A stretch of 64,000 bases of DNA, from contig JAALGZ010000024.1 in the NCBI GenBank assembly GCA_015227615.1, forward strand, positions 496,001 through 560,000. Reading direction: 5' to 3'. The translations under genes were made by a program, and so were the position numbers. The stretch comes from Labyrinthula sp. Ha. Its lineage: Eukaryota > Sar > Bigyra > Labyrinthulida > Labyrinthulaceae. Positions within the stretch are counted from its first letter, which is position 1. Each line of letters begins with the position of its first letter. The notes below the pieces were generated by a model that was not told where the DNA came from, did not search any database, and saw only the letters and a program-made list of their open reading frames with translations. This document shows, in pieces, positions 22,682 to 35,058 of the stretch.

Positions 22682-23428
22682 ATGTTTTGGTCTAAAAGTA
22701 TTCGAAAATCTATATATAGACAACCTATAAATAAACTTTCTAAGTTTCATACAGGTTCATATAAAATTCAAAGTTCACCAAATACTCAAACTACTATGTA
22801 TAACCAAGTTTCACCAAATATTCATATTTATAATCCTTGTCCAACAAATCAATCTGTTGATTATTTACTAAAAATGTCACCATTAAAATATAGAATAGCA
22901 AATTTTTTTGAATCTTATGCTTTACCAATATCTGTTGGAATTACAGCAGCAAAAGCAACTTTAGCGGACGTTACAGCACAAAAAATATTTGAAAAAAAAG
23001 AACATTTAGATAAAAGAAGAACTTTAATATTTTTCATTTTTGGTGGTTCATATTCTGGAATTATTTGTCATATAATTTATACAAAGATTTATCCTTTTTT
23101 CTTTCCAGAGTTAAAATTAATAAATACAATTGGAATGATTCTTTGTGATAATTTAATTAATACTCCACTTATTTTTTATCCTATATTTTATAATATAAAA
23201 GCTTTAGTTGAAGGAATTCAAGATAAGAAAAAATTCTTAAAACAAAAATTTTCAGGTGAATGGCAAAAATCAGTTATGGATGCTTGGAAAATATGGGTTC
23301 CTACTCAATTTATAACATTTGGTCTTTTACCAGTTCATATGAGAGTTCCCTTTACAACTATTATATCTTTTTTCTTTTTCTCTTTTGTTAGTTTACAAGA
23401 AAATAGAGATAAGAATAAGGATAAATGA
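22682..23428 (+). CDS. Mpv17/PMP22/Sym1 family membrane protein, likely mitochondrial
   Basis: 248 aa. The first about 60 residues are basic, Ser/Asn-rich and free of acidic residues (KSIRKSIYRQPINKLSKFHT), like a mitochondrial presequence. The rest is an Mpv17-type domain with hydrophobic segments near residues 80-100, 117-136, 145-175 and 215-240. The C-terminal family block WKIWVPTQFITFGLLPVHMR matches the conserved W..W-P-Q-F...P...R pattern. Members sit in the mitochondrial inner membrane or peroxisomal membrane, and several form channels that affect metabolite balance and mtDNA maintenance. The presequence favours mitochondria here. The gene is single-exon and 238 bp upstream of the AMPK beta gene. 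The family call is good; the substrate is unknown. Confidence 0.85.
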   Translation: MFWSKSIRKSIYRQPINKLSKFHTGSYKIQSSPNTQTTMYNQVSPNIHIYNPCPTNQSVDYLLKMSPLKYRIANFFESYALPISVGITAAKATLADVTAQKIFEKKEHLDKRRTLIFFIFGGSYSGIICHIIYTKIYPFFFPELKLINTIGMILCDNLINTPLIFYPIFYNIKALVEGIQDKKKFLKQKFSGEWQKSVMDAWKIWVPTQFITFGLLPVHMRVPFTTIISFFFFSFVSLQENRDKNKDK

Positions 23429-23593
23429 TTTTTAGGGATAGATAATTTTGAAATTTTGAAGTATAGAATTTTAATTTAAGTGTATGTTTTAGTTTAATTT
23501 TAAACTTGAATAAAATTTTGTAAGTTTTAGTTTTTCTTGTTTATACAAAACTGTTTTCTTTGTTAAAAAAGGTTTTGTAGTTTTAAACATAAC

Positions 23594-23641
23594 GTGACAT
23601 TACCACAATGTTATATATAACAAAATATGTCATTACCACAG
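23594..23641 (+). promoter_or_regulatory. Two tandem CATTACCACA elements upstream of AMPK beta
   Basis: GTGACATTACCACAATG (23594-23610) and AATATGTCATTACCACAG (23624-23641) lie in the same orientation, about 60 and 30 nt before the ATG at 23667. This is the only tandem pair seen, and the strongest example of the recurring upstream element. Confidence 0.55.
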
Positions 23642-23666
23642 AAAATTAATGAAGAAAAAGTAGCAA

Positions 23667-24646
23667 ATGGGAAATTCACAAAGCAGAGGAAATATAATTG
23701 TTGATGGAGACTTTTCTAGTGACTCATCGTATATGGTACATATCTTAAGTTATTCTATAGACATAAATCAAGTGATCGAAGATTTTCAGAGTCAGATACA
23801 CAGTCATTTTCACCCCATATTGACATGGATAAAATCAACGTTCCAAATCAAGCTTCAGATAACTCAGAAACACGTAAATTTTTTCAAAAGGTAAAAATTA
23901 GCAACTTCATATCATGAATATACAACAGAAGAGTTAAGAGAAAAATTTTATCAAGATCAATTAGATAAATATTTATCAGAAGAAAGTGTTCAAGTGGTTT
24001 TTAATTGGACAAATCCAGGTGAAGAAGCTTATGTAACAGGAACTTTTAATGAATTTAAAGAAAAAACGATAATGCATAAAAGTGAAAATAATTTTTTATA
24101 TGTTGAAGAATTAAACAAAGAACCAGGAAAATATGCGTATAAATATATTGTAGATGACGAATGGAGATTTAATCAAGAGTTACCAACAGTTGCAGATAAT
24201 GATGGTTTTATAAATAATTATTTAGACATATCTGAATTTAAAAAAGAGTTTAATCGATTAGATAAACCGCTTTTACAAGAAGATTATTTAGATTCTATTG
24301 AATGGAAAAATACATATGATGCAAGTTGTTTTTTTATTTTTTCTTATTTTAGGTGAATTTCAAAGTTGGTATGAAAAAGATCCGCCACATTTACCAGTTC
24401 ATTTAAAAAAGATTTTATTGAATCATGTATTTTTTTTTATAATCTTTTTAATTTTAGAAATATGATCCGCCTTTAAAACATCCTGATGAATTACCTGTAC
24501 CAAAAGCTGAAACTTTAAATCATTTATGTTGTTCAACTATGAAAGATGATGTTATGGTTCTTTCTACAACTGAAAGGTTTAGAGAGAAATTTACAACAAC
24601 TGTTTTATACACACCATTGCTTGATTTGAAAAAAGAAGAGGCATAA
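23667..24646 (+). CDS. AMPK beta subunit (CBM48 + ASC domains), 5 exons
   Basis: Scaffold and glycogen-sensing subunit of the AMP-activated/SNF1 kinase. The spliced product is 286 aa; animal beta subunits are about 270. Exons: 23667-23728, 23761-23873, 23902-24324, 24353-24426, 24458-24646. Introns are 32, 28, 28 and 31 nt, and all phases agree. The protein begins MGNSQS, a myristoylation-type start as in animal AMPK beta. A Ser-rich linker precedes the glycogen-binding CBM48 module at about residues 88-170 (VVFNWTNPGEEAYVTGTFNE, then YKYIVDDEWRF). The C-terminal ASC domain (about 205-286) shows PPHLPVHL, then LNHLCCSTMKDDVMVLSTTE and TVLYTPL, used to bind the alpha and gamma subunits. Reading straight through the introns gives stops, so splicing is required. 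No disruption remains after splicing. Confidence 0.93.
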
Positions 24647-26371
24647 TTAAGTTTTAAACTTTCTTTCATTCTGTTCAGTTTGGAATCTCCTCAAGTAAAG
24701 CATTTTCTTAATGGTTCCATTATTTTTTGTTTGAGTCTTAAAATTTGAATCAAGAGAGCATGAAAGTAGATAAAATCAAGTAATGGAATTTTTCTTTTTT
24801 CTTCGGTTTTTGCTTTACATCCAAATTATCTCTTGTAGAAAATTATTAAGATTAGTAAATTTCAAAATTATTTTTTATGTTTTTAATACTTTAGCTTGGT
24901 AGAAAGAAAAGGGCTGAAAAGTTTTTTTTATAGCTCAAAATGTGTTTATTTGGTGTCTGATACATTAATTATTATTATAGAGAAATTATTATTTAGAATC
25001 TATGATGACAGATGTTCTGGTGAATTAAAGTATAAAAAATCCAAGGATAGAACTAAGCGAAAGCAACATTCGAAACAGTCGGTTATCTAAGAATTACCTT
25101 AATCCTGTTAGAACTTTGACTAATTTCGCCTTTCCTGCAAAAATTATCTCTTTGTTAGCTTCTTGTATATCTTATTTGATTATTGTATGATTTGATTTTT
25201 GGTCTTTGGAATTATTATGATCGCTCTCATTCAATATATCTTACATAGTTCTCACTTCGTTTCTGTCACCAGTGTTATTTTCAAGATGAGCATTCACATA
25301 GTTTGAACTGGGTTTCAATTCTTATCTATTACTGAATATATCTGTAGATGTTTTTGAGAAGAAATTTCAACTCTAATAATTGCACCAAATATCAAGTTCT
25401 AATTCTATATTTCAAACAACAATGGAATCAAAACCTTCAGTATGTAAGTAGATATCCAGGGTAATCAATGTCTTTACTGACATCGAATTTACTGACATGT
25501 ATCATTATAATGTCTAGTTTTCAAATAACCTACTTTAAACAAATGATTATTATGATATCTTGTTCTTCTTTAGATAATATTTTCTTATCACTTTAAAGTT
25601 ACCAGAAAATTAATAGAAAAATATCATGATTCTCATATAATTTAGTAAGAAAGTTCTACATGAACAAGATAAAGTAGTATAAATGAGAAATAAGTAGAGA
25701 CATGATTTTCAAATTGGCTTGAAAGCTCTAACTTAGTAAAAGAAGCAAAATTTTATCTAGTATTCATTGACTGCATTTAAAGTGTTTCCTAATCGGTTCT
25801 TAAAAAATAAATCAAATGTTTAATCAATATCAATAGAAGGAAAAACACAGTTCCTTTCATATATAAACTCAGTCTTGGAAATAGAAAAAAAGCATTTCTA
25901 TTAATTCAATGACTATATGATAGCTATTATTTAGTAATAAATCATTTTCTTCAAGCTAGTGATAGATCATATTTATTCATATTAATGATATAATACAACG
26001 AACTCTATTTTACATCTGAGTCTAATCAAATAACACCGCCAGATTCATTATCAAGACTGTAATAGTTCGTATATTTTAAGAAACTTTAATTGACTTAAAT
26101 AAAGATTGAGTGAAATATTGGAGCCTGGGATCTTATTATAAAAATATATAGTATTCAAGCCTTCAGCCCCTTTAATTTCTTTGTAAATTATGAAAATTAC
26201 CTCCAGGATTGTAGTTTTGAGTTGGGTTTGGTTAAAGAAATAGTTCAAAGTTCAATTTAAGAATGCAAAAATCAAGCTATGGTTTCTTTCGCTTTTATTT
26301 TATAACAGTCAATCCTGTCTTATACTTGCTGTATTAATAATTCTACAAGTTATTACTTGAAGGTTAGTTAA

Positions 26372-26765
26372 ATACATAAGAGTAATTGTCCTGATTGTAT
26401 TAGATTTTTGTATATTTATTCCAGATATATTCACCAATGATTCTTTCTTCCAAGATCGAATGCTGAATTATGATCTTGTAGAACATTTGAACTGCTACTT
26501 TAGTGAGATTAGCAAGAATATGCTGAGTCAGTATAATATTGATCCACAGGATTGTATGCATATTTCAACAGCTAATATGAAGCAACTTGAAAAGATCGTT
26601 TATATTATACAAGTAACGTCTTCTATCTACTACTGTTAGTTAGATATCGATCTTCTACAATTTATTGCCCCTGTTGCTTGTGTAACGGTAAAGAAGTATT
26701 ATGCAAAACAGCACCAATCCTACGGTGATGTAACATTGTGTTGTAACTATGTAAGAGGTAAATAG
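26372..26765 (+). pseudogene. Possible small spliced gene or relic, unidentified
   Basis: Two open blocks join in phase through introns of the local size class. A short left piece ends at 26396. Then comes a 28-nt GT...CAG intron (26397-26424), an exon (26425-26612) reading DSFFQDRMLNYDLVEHLN and SEISKNMLSQYNIDPQD, a 27-nt GT...TTAG intron (26613-26639), and a last exon ending at TAG 26763-26765 (LDIDLLQFIAPVACVTVKKY). Composition is protein-like and less AT-biased than the flanks. No ATG in good context starts it: an in-frame TAA lies at 26369, and the first internal ATG is inside the middle exon. No family is recognised. It may be a decayed gene or a 3' fragment. Confidence 0.33.
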
Positions 26766-27481
26766 CTAGTAAGAAGGGAGTCTTACAATCGACAGCTTAG
26801 AGTCCGAAACAAATTGCTGAAGGAGCAAGTTTTTAATTACTAAACTGGTCATTATTCTAATGCAAGAACTCACTTGAGCTATTTACGTAGAATCACATTG
26901 CCCTGGAGCCATGTTGAACCATAATGGTTTATATAAAGTAAACAAGTGCGTGAAATATATAATAAAAATCTATATGTATTGGTTTAATTAGTTCAGTAAA
27001 ACATTATTTCAAGAGATTCATTCATTAAATTAGTTTTGAGAGCAAATTTTTCTGTTGTGACTTATTTTTCTCATACTAATCCCTCAATACCTACGAACAA
27101 CTCACTTCTCACCACTTCTTTACATCAGTAGATCTAAATAGTGTGAAGAAGTGCTTTGATTCTACTTGGGGTAGCCAATTTGTGCTAGTTATTAATGACT
27201 ATTACGAACATTAAGCAACCTATAAACAGACAAATTGTTCTTCAAGAATTTGAATTATCATTCGTATCGGCAGAACTATATGTCTAGGAAAAAAGATGAA
27301 GAAGAGCCATTGCTTTGACCTTATTATATATGTATCTCAAGCTTCTCCGATAAAACTCTAGCTCATTTTCATATCAGCTATTTTTATATTCTTTTGGCCG
27401 GATTTCTGTGGCTAGCCCCTACAAGAAAACTTCCAATAAGCGAATCTGTCATCTTTTATCCATGTAGCCCAAAATTTTTGA

Positions 27482-28095
27482 ATGGAGCAAAACACAAATG
27501 AAAATCAAAACGAGTCGTCAAACGTGCTCAAAACTGAATTAATTGGTCTTAAATCCGGGGAATAAACCGTTAACCCAGATGATTGGACACTGTATGAAAG
27601 ACTCGTACCAGAAGCAATGCTCGAAATACTTGACACAGTGGGTGCAAATTGATTCAAATAAAAAAAAAGCTTCGTCCCACTGCTGTTCAAAAGAATGAAC
27701 ATATAACATTTGGATTTATTAAGTTAAGGCTACGAAGCTGTAGCACGAAATATATTCCTGCTAAATTTTGTTCGTTTGAATTTAGTATGGAGTTTGTTCT
27801 TGATCTTCGAAATTAAATATTTGAAGTGAAGTCTTGGGGTCACTTAGATCATGAAGTAGGAGTCTGTGAAAACGAAAGAAACTCTTGCGCTTTAGAAAAA
27901 CCAGAAGAAATGAAATTGATTAGATACCTAGAAATTGCTGGCACCCCATTAACAGCCACAAAAGTTGTACTAAATTGTAAATTTCCTGGAATTTCAATCA
28001 ATAAAACCTCACATAAACGTGAAACAAAGAGAGCTGGCAAGGAATGTAGAAACCCTGAATACAGAAATATCCAAAGATTAATTAAAATTGATTAA
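27482..28095 (+). pseudogene. Broken coding-like stretch, unidentified
   Basis: From an ATG at 27482, pieces read like protein (PDDWTLYERLVPEAMLEILD near 27570-27640; KLRPTAVQKNEHITFGFIKL near 27670-27730; FEVKSWGHLDHEVGVCENE from 27818). They are separated by in-frame stops and frame changes. The last piece stays open from 27826 to a TAA at 28095 (89 codons). GC content is above the local average. Possibly a dead gene or transposon ORF; no family motif is identified. Confidence 0.3.
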
Positions 28096-29693
28096 ACCCC
28101 TTTAACCATGTGTGGAAGATTTTAATTATACTATTCACCCACCATCCGTTTCTTCTTACTTCTTCTGTTTCTCCTCGTAAAATCATCCTATTTAGTTCAT
28201 ACTTCAGCCAGCTCCCCGATCCCTAACATATCTTCAAATTCAGATTAAACTCTATCAATAGACACGTTTTGATCATAATCGGAATAAAACTCTTTCATAA
28301 ATAAACGGTAAAAACTTTTGCTCATCGAGTTATTTTTCCTTAAAAGTAAAACAGAAAAATAAACTTACATCATGAGGTATGACATTTTCAATGAACATGG
28401 ACTATTGAAATCAAGTCCTGAAACCTCTCTTGAAACGGCTCGAAACAATAGCAACATGCTGATCTCTATGCCTAAGCCCAATCTGTAAACCCAGAATATA
28501 TCGTTCTTCTTTGACAGGAACATCTAAACCCAACCCTGATCCCTATGCCCACCCTCCAATATGTATAAATAAGAAAACTTAACCTATACCCCATGCAAGG
28601 TTATTGATGTTCCATCGTAAATCTGTTAGGGTCATTGGTTGTCTTTTTTAGAAAGTCTAACCTTAGCCGTATATTTTTTCTGCTGGTATTCCTTCATTAT
28701 TTTGCGAAGTTCTTGTTTTTGCACTTATGATCAGCTACCTTGGTAGTTCATGGGGTGCTAGTCTTAATTCTAACATTACCTGCGAATATCTTTAGAAACT
28801 AAGCTAAATTATGTTTTCAGAACAGCTTAGAAATTTAAGTATGCATGAAGCAACTCTTCATTAACTTTCCGGTTTCCTGGAAACATATATGTTCTTCATA
28901 TTCTACTATAGTTGTTTTTCGGTTTCATGATTTGCTCTTCCTTCGTTATATTTTGGATTCAATTCTTTGTTCCTTGGTTTCATTAAGTTGTACTTTTGAA
29001 AATTTGCATTAATGAATGAAAAAAATAGACTAGACGGATTAGACTACCTTTCTGAAGTCTTTCTACTATAAATCCTACTTTCATATTCCTGCCTAAGACT
29101 ACCAGTGAAAACTTAAAATCAAGCTTGCTGAAAATTTATTAAGGATGCGAGAAATTCCACTTTTAATACTTTTTTCTTGTGAGAATCATCGATCTATTAG
29201 CTTGTAATTTAGGGCTTCGCCAATTGCTGCTCAAACTATTCTTCGCACAATTCTTCTGAATAGAACATGTTTTTTTGTAATGTTGATATTACTTGGAAAG
29301 CGAGAAATATGAAAAGCCTTGCTTCATAAATGAAAAGTAAGAAATAACATATTCTATACATGGGTGACGGTTTGAGAAAAGTTAATTTGCAAAATTTATT
29401 ATTCTCACTCTAACTTACGCAAATGCTCTTAACTTTTTATAGTATTTTATTCAAAATTTATGCAATAGGAATAATTGAAAGTTTGCATATTAAAACTTGT
29501 GTTGAAGTTCATGGTATTAAAATAGAAGAGAAGCAAATATGGAATAGAATCCTGCAATCAATACAAAAACTGACACAAGAGTAGTTTAATGGACTTTACT
29601 CAGCTTCATTTGCTCCTTGAAATTAAGACAAAATGAAATAAATATTTTAAGGTAAGAAAATAGGATTAAATCTAAGACTTTAATTTTTTAGTA

Positions 29694-32600
29694 CTAAAGA
29701 AAATCCTCAAAGTCAATATTATCATGAAGTTCCCAGAAATATCCAGCTTCTTTAAAAAACTCTACAGAAACTTCGTCACTAAACAACGCTTTTTGTAAAT
29801 TATCAAACCAAATTTTAAGTGTATTTCCAAAGAAGAAAAAATTATGTTCTTCAAATAACTCTTTAGTTCCAACTAAATTAGTCATTAACTTTCTTTGTTC
29901 AAAAGATAATAAACCACCAATATGAGAATTCTCATCATGTAAATCAGAATTAAAAGCAACAAAATCACCAAAACTATGTAAAACTCTCCATGAAATATAT
30001 TTACTTGCGTCAACTTCAACTGCTGCTTCATCTTCAAAATCATCATCAAAAGAATCTTTCTTTTTTCCACTAAATAAATTCTTAAACATTTCCATAGATC
30101 CTTTTCTCTTTTTATATTCAGACATTGATACTTTTTTTCCATTTCTAGAAAACACACAAAGTGTTGTAAAATATGTTTTTTCTTTTTCTGTTCTTGGATC
30201 AGTTTTATTTTTTGTTTCTTCTCTCATTAAAGCTAATCTTAAATTTCCTCCAAGAACATTTACATCTAAATCCCATTTTACTGAATCATAATATTCACTT
30301 TCTTTATTTTCATCTTCTACTGTTCTATTATGCAAAGCAACAACTTTATTACCAGCTCCTGGTTCAAATGTAGATCGAATAGAAGTATTTATTTCTCCAT
30401 TCCAAGTAGACAACTTCTTTTCTACTACTAAAGGAAATTTACATCTACTACATCTTCCTTCTTCTTTATCATCAACTACATTTGTCATTCCACATTTTTT
30501 ACAAGCTATAGCTACACTTGCAGTAACTGCAGTTTGATGAGAATAACTTGATCCAACACTTCCAGGCATAACACTTTTTCTTCTAAAATTTCTTGTTCTC
30601 ATATTTCTTGTTTTTGCTTCTTTAGCCATACTATGTTTTAATGTTAAAAGTTCTTCTGGAGATAATTCTCCCTGTCTTGCTAGTTGATCTAAATTATTAA
30701 ATTGCTGTTTTGTTGTTTCTATTATATTATCTTCTGATGGATCTTCATCTATAACAACAAATCTATCAACTTGAAAACCATTTCTTCTTATTCTTTTTTT
30801 CATTGGAATAGCAGGTTTTTTAATTGGTTGTACTTTAAAAATATCATTCATCTCAAAATCTAACTCATCATCACTTCCAAATTCATCACTTGAATCATCT
30901 GAAAAATCATCAAAACTAGTTGCAGTAATTTCTTTCTTTTTACCAAAAAAATTCATATTTAATGCTCTTTTTTTCTTTTGACCTTCTTCAACTTGTGTTC
31001 TATCTATAGTCAAATTAACATTTGCTTCATCAAGTGCTGATCTCTTCCTTGTTTTTTGTATAGGTTTTTTCTTTTTACTTCTTTCAAGAGTTACTTTCTT
31101 TAATCTTCTCATTAATCCACCTTTTACAGGAGGAGGTGGTTGAACTATTTTTTCTTTCTTTTTCTTTGGTTTCTTTATTGATCTTAATAAAGTATATGCT
31201 TGTTGATTAGCTTGTTTAAACCAAGGTGCTCTAAAAACAGATTGATTATCTTCATGATCAGCAAGATCTTCAATAATTTCATTAGTTTTTTTATTTATTT
31301 CTTCTTCTCTTTCTCTTCTACTAAAACTCTCTTTTAAATTTCTTTCATCTCTTCTAACTAAATTTATTGCTATTACACTTGCTCTTTTTGCGATCATTCG
31401 ATTTCTTGTCTGTTCAATATCAACACTATCTTCTGAATCTGAATCAGATCCATAAGATTCAATATCTGAATCAAATAAATTAAAACTTTCTTTTTCTTCT
31501 TTAAGTATAGAAGAAACATCTTGTTTCTTTTTAACTTCTTTTACTGCATATTTTAACTTTATCTTTTTCAGTTCAACTTGAACAAGTCGATCATAATCTT
31601 TTTGATCTTTTTCTTTTGCCTTTTCTAATTTTGTTTCAAAGTCTCCTAAGAACTTTTGTTTTGCTACTTGATCTGAACCAAACCTTTGATTAGCAAACAT
31701 CTCCATCTGTCTATGCATTTTTTCATTATCTTTTTGTCTTTTTCTTCTTAATTGACTTACTGCTCGTTTTGCTTTTTTAAGCATATCTTCCTCTGTCATA
31801 CTTGGTCCTCGATTACCTTTCATCTTCCTTTTCATAGTTTTTAATCTATTCAATCTCTTAAATGGATCCAAAACCGTTTCTGCTCGATTCAAACTATCTA
31901 ATCTAACTAACCTTGTACTTTGCTTTTTTTTCTTTCTTCCACTTGATTTAAACAACTCATCACGAAAATCAAATGATGTCATATTAGATTCACGAACTTG
32001 ACCTGCATCTGTTTGAAAACTCATTTTGGGAACCTTTGTGGTTCTCAATTCTTCTTCAGCATCAATTAAATCTTCAAAAAAATCTGTATTCTTTTTTAAT
32101 CGAACTGTTGAAACAGGTTTTTCTGTTAAGGGAGTTTCCAAGACAGCTTCTGGAGTTCCTGGTTTTTCTGGAATAAATCCTTCATCTACAAACTCAACAT
32201 GAGCTTTCTGAGCAATAGCCAAAAGTTGTCTATCTTCTTCTTCTCTTTGTTTTCTTTCTTCTTCTTCTATATCAGCTTGAATCTTTTTCAACTCTTCTAA
32301 TTTTCTTAATCTTTCTTCCTCATATTCTTTATCTAATCTTTCTTTTTCTTTTCTCTTTTCTTCTGCAATCCTTTCTTCCTCTTTCTTTTTTTCTTCTTCC
32401 AACCTTAATCTCTCTTCTTCTTTTCTTCTTGCCTCTTCTTCAGCCAACTCTTTTCTTTTTTGTTTAACAGCTTCAAACACTTTAATCAACTCTAATCCAA
32501 ATCTAACTCCAGTTATAGCTATTCTCCATCTCTTTCTAACTAACTTCTTTCTTATTTCTTCTTTTCTCTTTCTTTCAACTTCTCTTTCTCGAACTAAATT

Positions 32601-35058
32601 CAATACCTTTATAAATTTATTAATAGCCAAAACTTTAACAAAACCTTTTCTCCACTTTCTTCTAACGTAAAATCTTTGAAACCTTTCTTTTACATCATTT
32701 CCATCTTCTGATTTTCCTGCTAATAACTCCATTAATCTTGGAAGTTGTCCAGATTTAAAAAATACTTTTGTAAAACCCAATTTATAATCACCACTACCAA
32801 TACCAAAAGCATAAAATAAAGCTTGAACAAAATCTTTTGCATCTCTTTTTGTTTCATCACCAACTAATTTAGCTAAAGGTTGAAATTGCTTCATTAAAGT
32901 TTCATAATCTAATCTTGTTGGATATCCATTTGATAAAACTTGAACAGTCTGAACAATAGAAAGGTTTCTCAATTGAGTTAAAACATACTTTCTATTAAAC
33001 CAATCATTTGTATCCTCTCTCCAAAGAGATTCATTAGGTTTTAAACACCGAATAAAAGATAAATCAGTTGCCTCTAAAGTCTTAACAAGTTCTTTCATTT
33101 GTTTTGAGAACCCTCCAACAACTGTTTTTTGTTTCTTTTTTGCTTTCGTTTTAGATTCGTTTTCATCAGCAAGTTCTCTCAATATGACATTACTAGAAGC
33201 TGATAAAAGCTTTTTCAAACCCTTTGGATAAGAATCTCTATTCTTGGAAATAAACGATTCTATTTCATATATTACTAAACCACTATAATGCTTGATAACA
33301 AACTTGTTTCTTCTTTCAATCGGATGCAATCTACCAAACGAAGGATGTTTATCAAAAACTCTGTGAAATAACCCACAAAGTTTTTCATCACTTGACTTTA
33401 TTTCCAAAGTTTCACCTTCAATAATTTTTAACAACCCTTTGCGTTTTAATGCATCTACTCGAGATAGTTTAGACATTCTCATTTTGGTTGATCCGTCGCC
33501 TCCTGAAGTTGAGATTCCTCTGAAAAGTTCCAGTGTTTGTTCATTTACAGATGTTGTTGCATCTAAAGCAGAATCAACTTCTGAATCATCTGAAATAAGT
33601 CCTTCTTCTTTATACAGATTAAGTTCACTTAGAAAAATAGCCTTATTAAAGATCTGTTGAAGCGCTTCGTTTGTGTAATTAATTAGAAGTTGTTCAAATG
33701 TGTTTTGCTCAAATACTTCAAACCCAAAAATATCTAAAATTCCAACAAATTTAGAACTTTCATCAGATAAAGAATTACCACTGTTCATACTGCTTGATAA
33801 TTTTCCAACAATCCAATGAAATAATTTAGCATAAACTATCTTGGCAAGAGAATCTCTTGTTACTTCACTTACAGCAAGCGATAATTTAACTACATTTGTA
33901 TCTTTTCCAATAGTAATTTCTTTTGTAGTTAAAGTATTTTCTAATAACTCTTTATTAACATCCCAAACTTTAGATATAGTTTCTAAAACATTACTTTCTG
34001 AATCTTCTTTAACTATTGTTTCATTATTTATAAACTCTTCTTTCAATATGACATTACCAAGGTGCAAAATTCCAGAAACAATACCAAAAATAGACGAAAT
34101 CATATTATCATCAAAACCAAACTTGATAAATGCAGTCTTTAAATCACTTAAAGTTTCAACATCATTTCTTCTTGACTTTGTGTTTTCGTTAATACTTCCC
34201 AAATACTTAAAATCCTTATTTAAAAAATATTTTTCTTTATCTTCATCAGAAAGTTTTAATAAGTAATAAAATATATGATAGTTATATTCACCCTCATTAT
34301 GCATAGTGATTCGGCTTTTCTCCAGTAAATAAGTTTCAATTTCAACACCAAGAACTTTATTTAAATCCTTGTCTAACATCAGCTTAATAAACTTTCCAAA
34401 CCTCGATGAATTATGGTTTCTCAAAGTACCAGAATTTCCAAAAGATTCCAATATGACATTACTCTGAAGCAACTTCAAACTCAAATCTTCATCTGAACTA
34501 TCCAATTTCAAAAGAACATGCTTTAAAAGCATTTTTGCACTTTCAGTTTTTCCTGCTCCACTTTCTCCACTTGTAACTAAACTTTGACTTGTCTTACGAA
34601 ACTTTAATTGTTGAAGTGCTCTTTCTGCTACACTATATGGACTGCATTCATCCAAACCAATCTCTCTATTTAGCCGTTTAATAGGGTTAACGGCTATAAG
34701 AACGTTTGCCATGAATGTGTACGGATTGTCCGAATACGATCTATCTTCAAGAGCAGTTAAAATTGTAGCTTCATTAAGATAAGTTAAACCTAATATTTTA
34801 TTTTAAATGTATTAATGTACTTGTCAAATCTTGGGATGAGGTTGCAGGTGGGTTTCCTGGAAGAAGATGCTCTTCCAAAAGGTTGACAGTCAAAACATTG
34901 GCAATTTGGTCAAGAGTTCGTACAGTAACATGTTGTTTTGTTTGAGTTAAGACTTTTACAGGTGTATAAAGTGAATTTTGATTATTTGGAATATATGCTG
35001 TTGAGTTTTGGGGAAACAACTGAATTAACGCAGAAGTTGCTGTGTTTTCTTTTGTCAT
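29694..35058 (-). CDS. Myosin heavy chain with zinc ribbon and PX-like tail, 2 exons
   Basis: Actin-based motor of 1777 aa. Exons are 35058-34821 and 34789-29694, with a 31-nt intron (34790-34820) whose removal restores DLTSLTYLNEATIL. An SH3-like N-terminal region is followed by the motor domain with P-loop GESGAGKT (154-161), switch I NSSRFGKF (about 206-213), switch II DIFGFE (432-437) and FIRCLKPNE near the actin site. After a basic, IQ-like neck (RRKWRKGFVKVL) comes a long Glu/Lys/Arg helix, probably a single alpha-helix or coiled coil, then charged low-complexity sequence. A CxxC...CxxC zinc ribbon lies near residues 1505-1530. The C-terminal about 190 residues look like a PX domain (WRVLHSFGDFVAFNSDL; LKIWFDNLQKALFSDEV), which would bind phosphoinositides and link the motor to membranes. 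Stramenopile myosins with a PX tail are known (class XXX, from memory). All nucleotide-binding motifs are intact. Confidence 0.93.
33180..33194 (+). promoter_or_regulatory. CAATATGACATTAC copy 1, antisense within the myosin exon
   Basis: CAATATGACATTACT on the plus strand encodes S-N-V-I-L (N613 to L616) of the myosin on the minus strand. The 14-mer is identical to the two other copies. It resembles the upstream element of plus-strand genes. Function is unknown. Confidence 0.35.
34044..34058 (+). promoter_or_regulatory. CAATATGACATTAC copy 2, antisense within the myosin exon
   Basis: CAATATGACATTACC on the plus strand covers codons for G-N-V-I-L (N325 to L328) with the same codons AAT GTC ATA TTG as the other two copies. 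This copy continues ACCAAGG, closest to the intergenic ACCACAG form. Confidence 0.35.
34449..34463 (+). promoter_or_regulatory. CAATATGACATTAC copy 3, antisense within the myosin exon
   Basis: CAATATGACATTACT on the plus strand covers codons for S-N-V-I-L (N190 to L193) of the myosin motor. Same 14-mer and same codons as the other two copies. Confidence 0.35.

Larger units (their letters stand above)
24647..29693. other. Gene desert with relics, 5.0 kb
   Basis: AT-rich spacer between AMPK beta (+) and the myosin 3' end (-). It contains a possible spliced gene relic at 26372-26765 and a broken coding-like stretch at 27482-28095, described separately. Nothing else convincing was seen: no tRNA, no transposon termini and no long repeat. 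Confidence 0.5.

Noticed and set aside
34798-35058. 86-codon ORF as an independent small gene before the myosin
   Set aside because: It is myosin exon 1; splicing the 31-nt intron joins it in phase to the motor domain.
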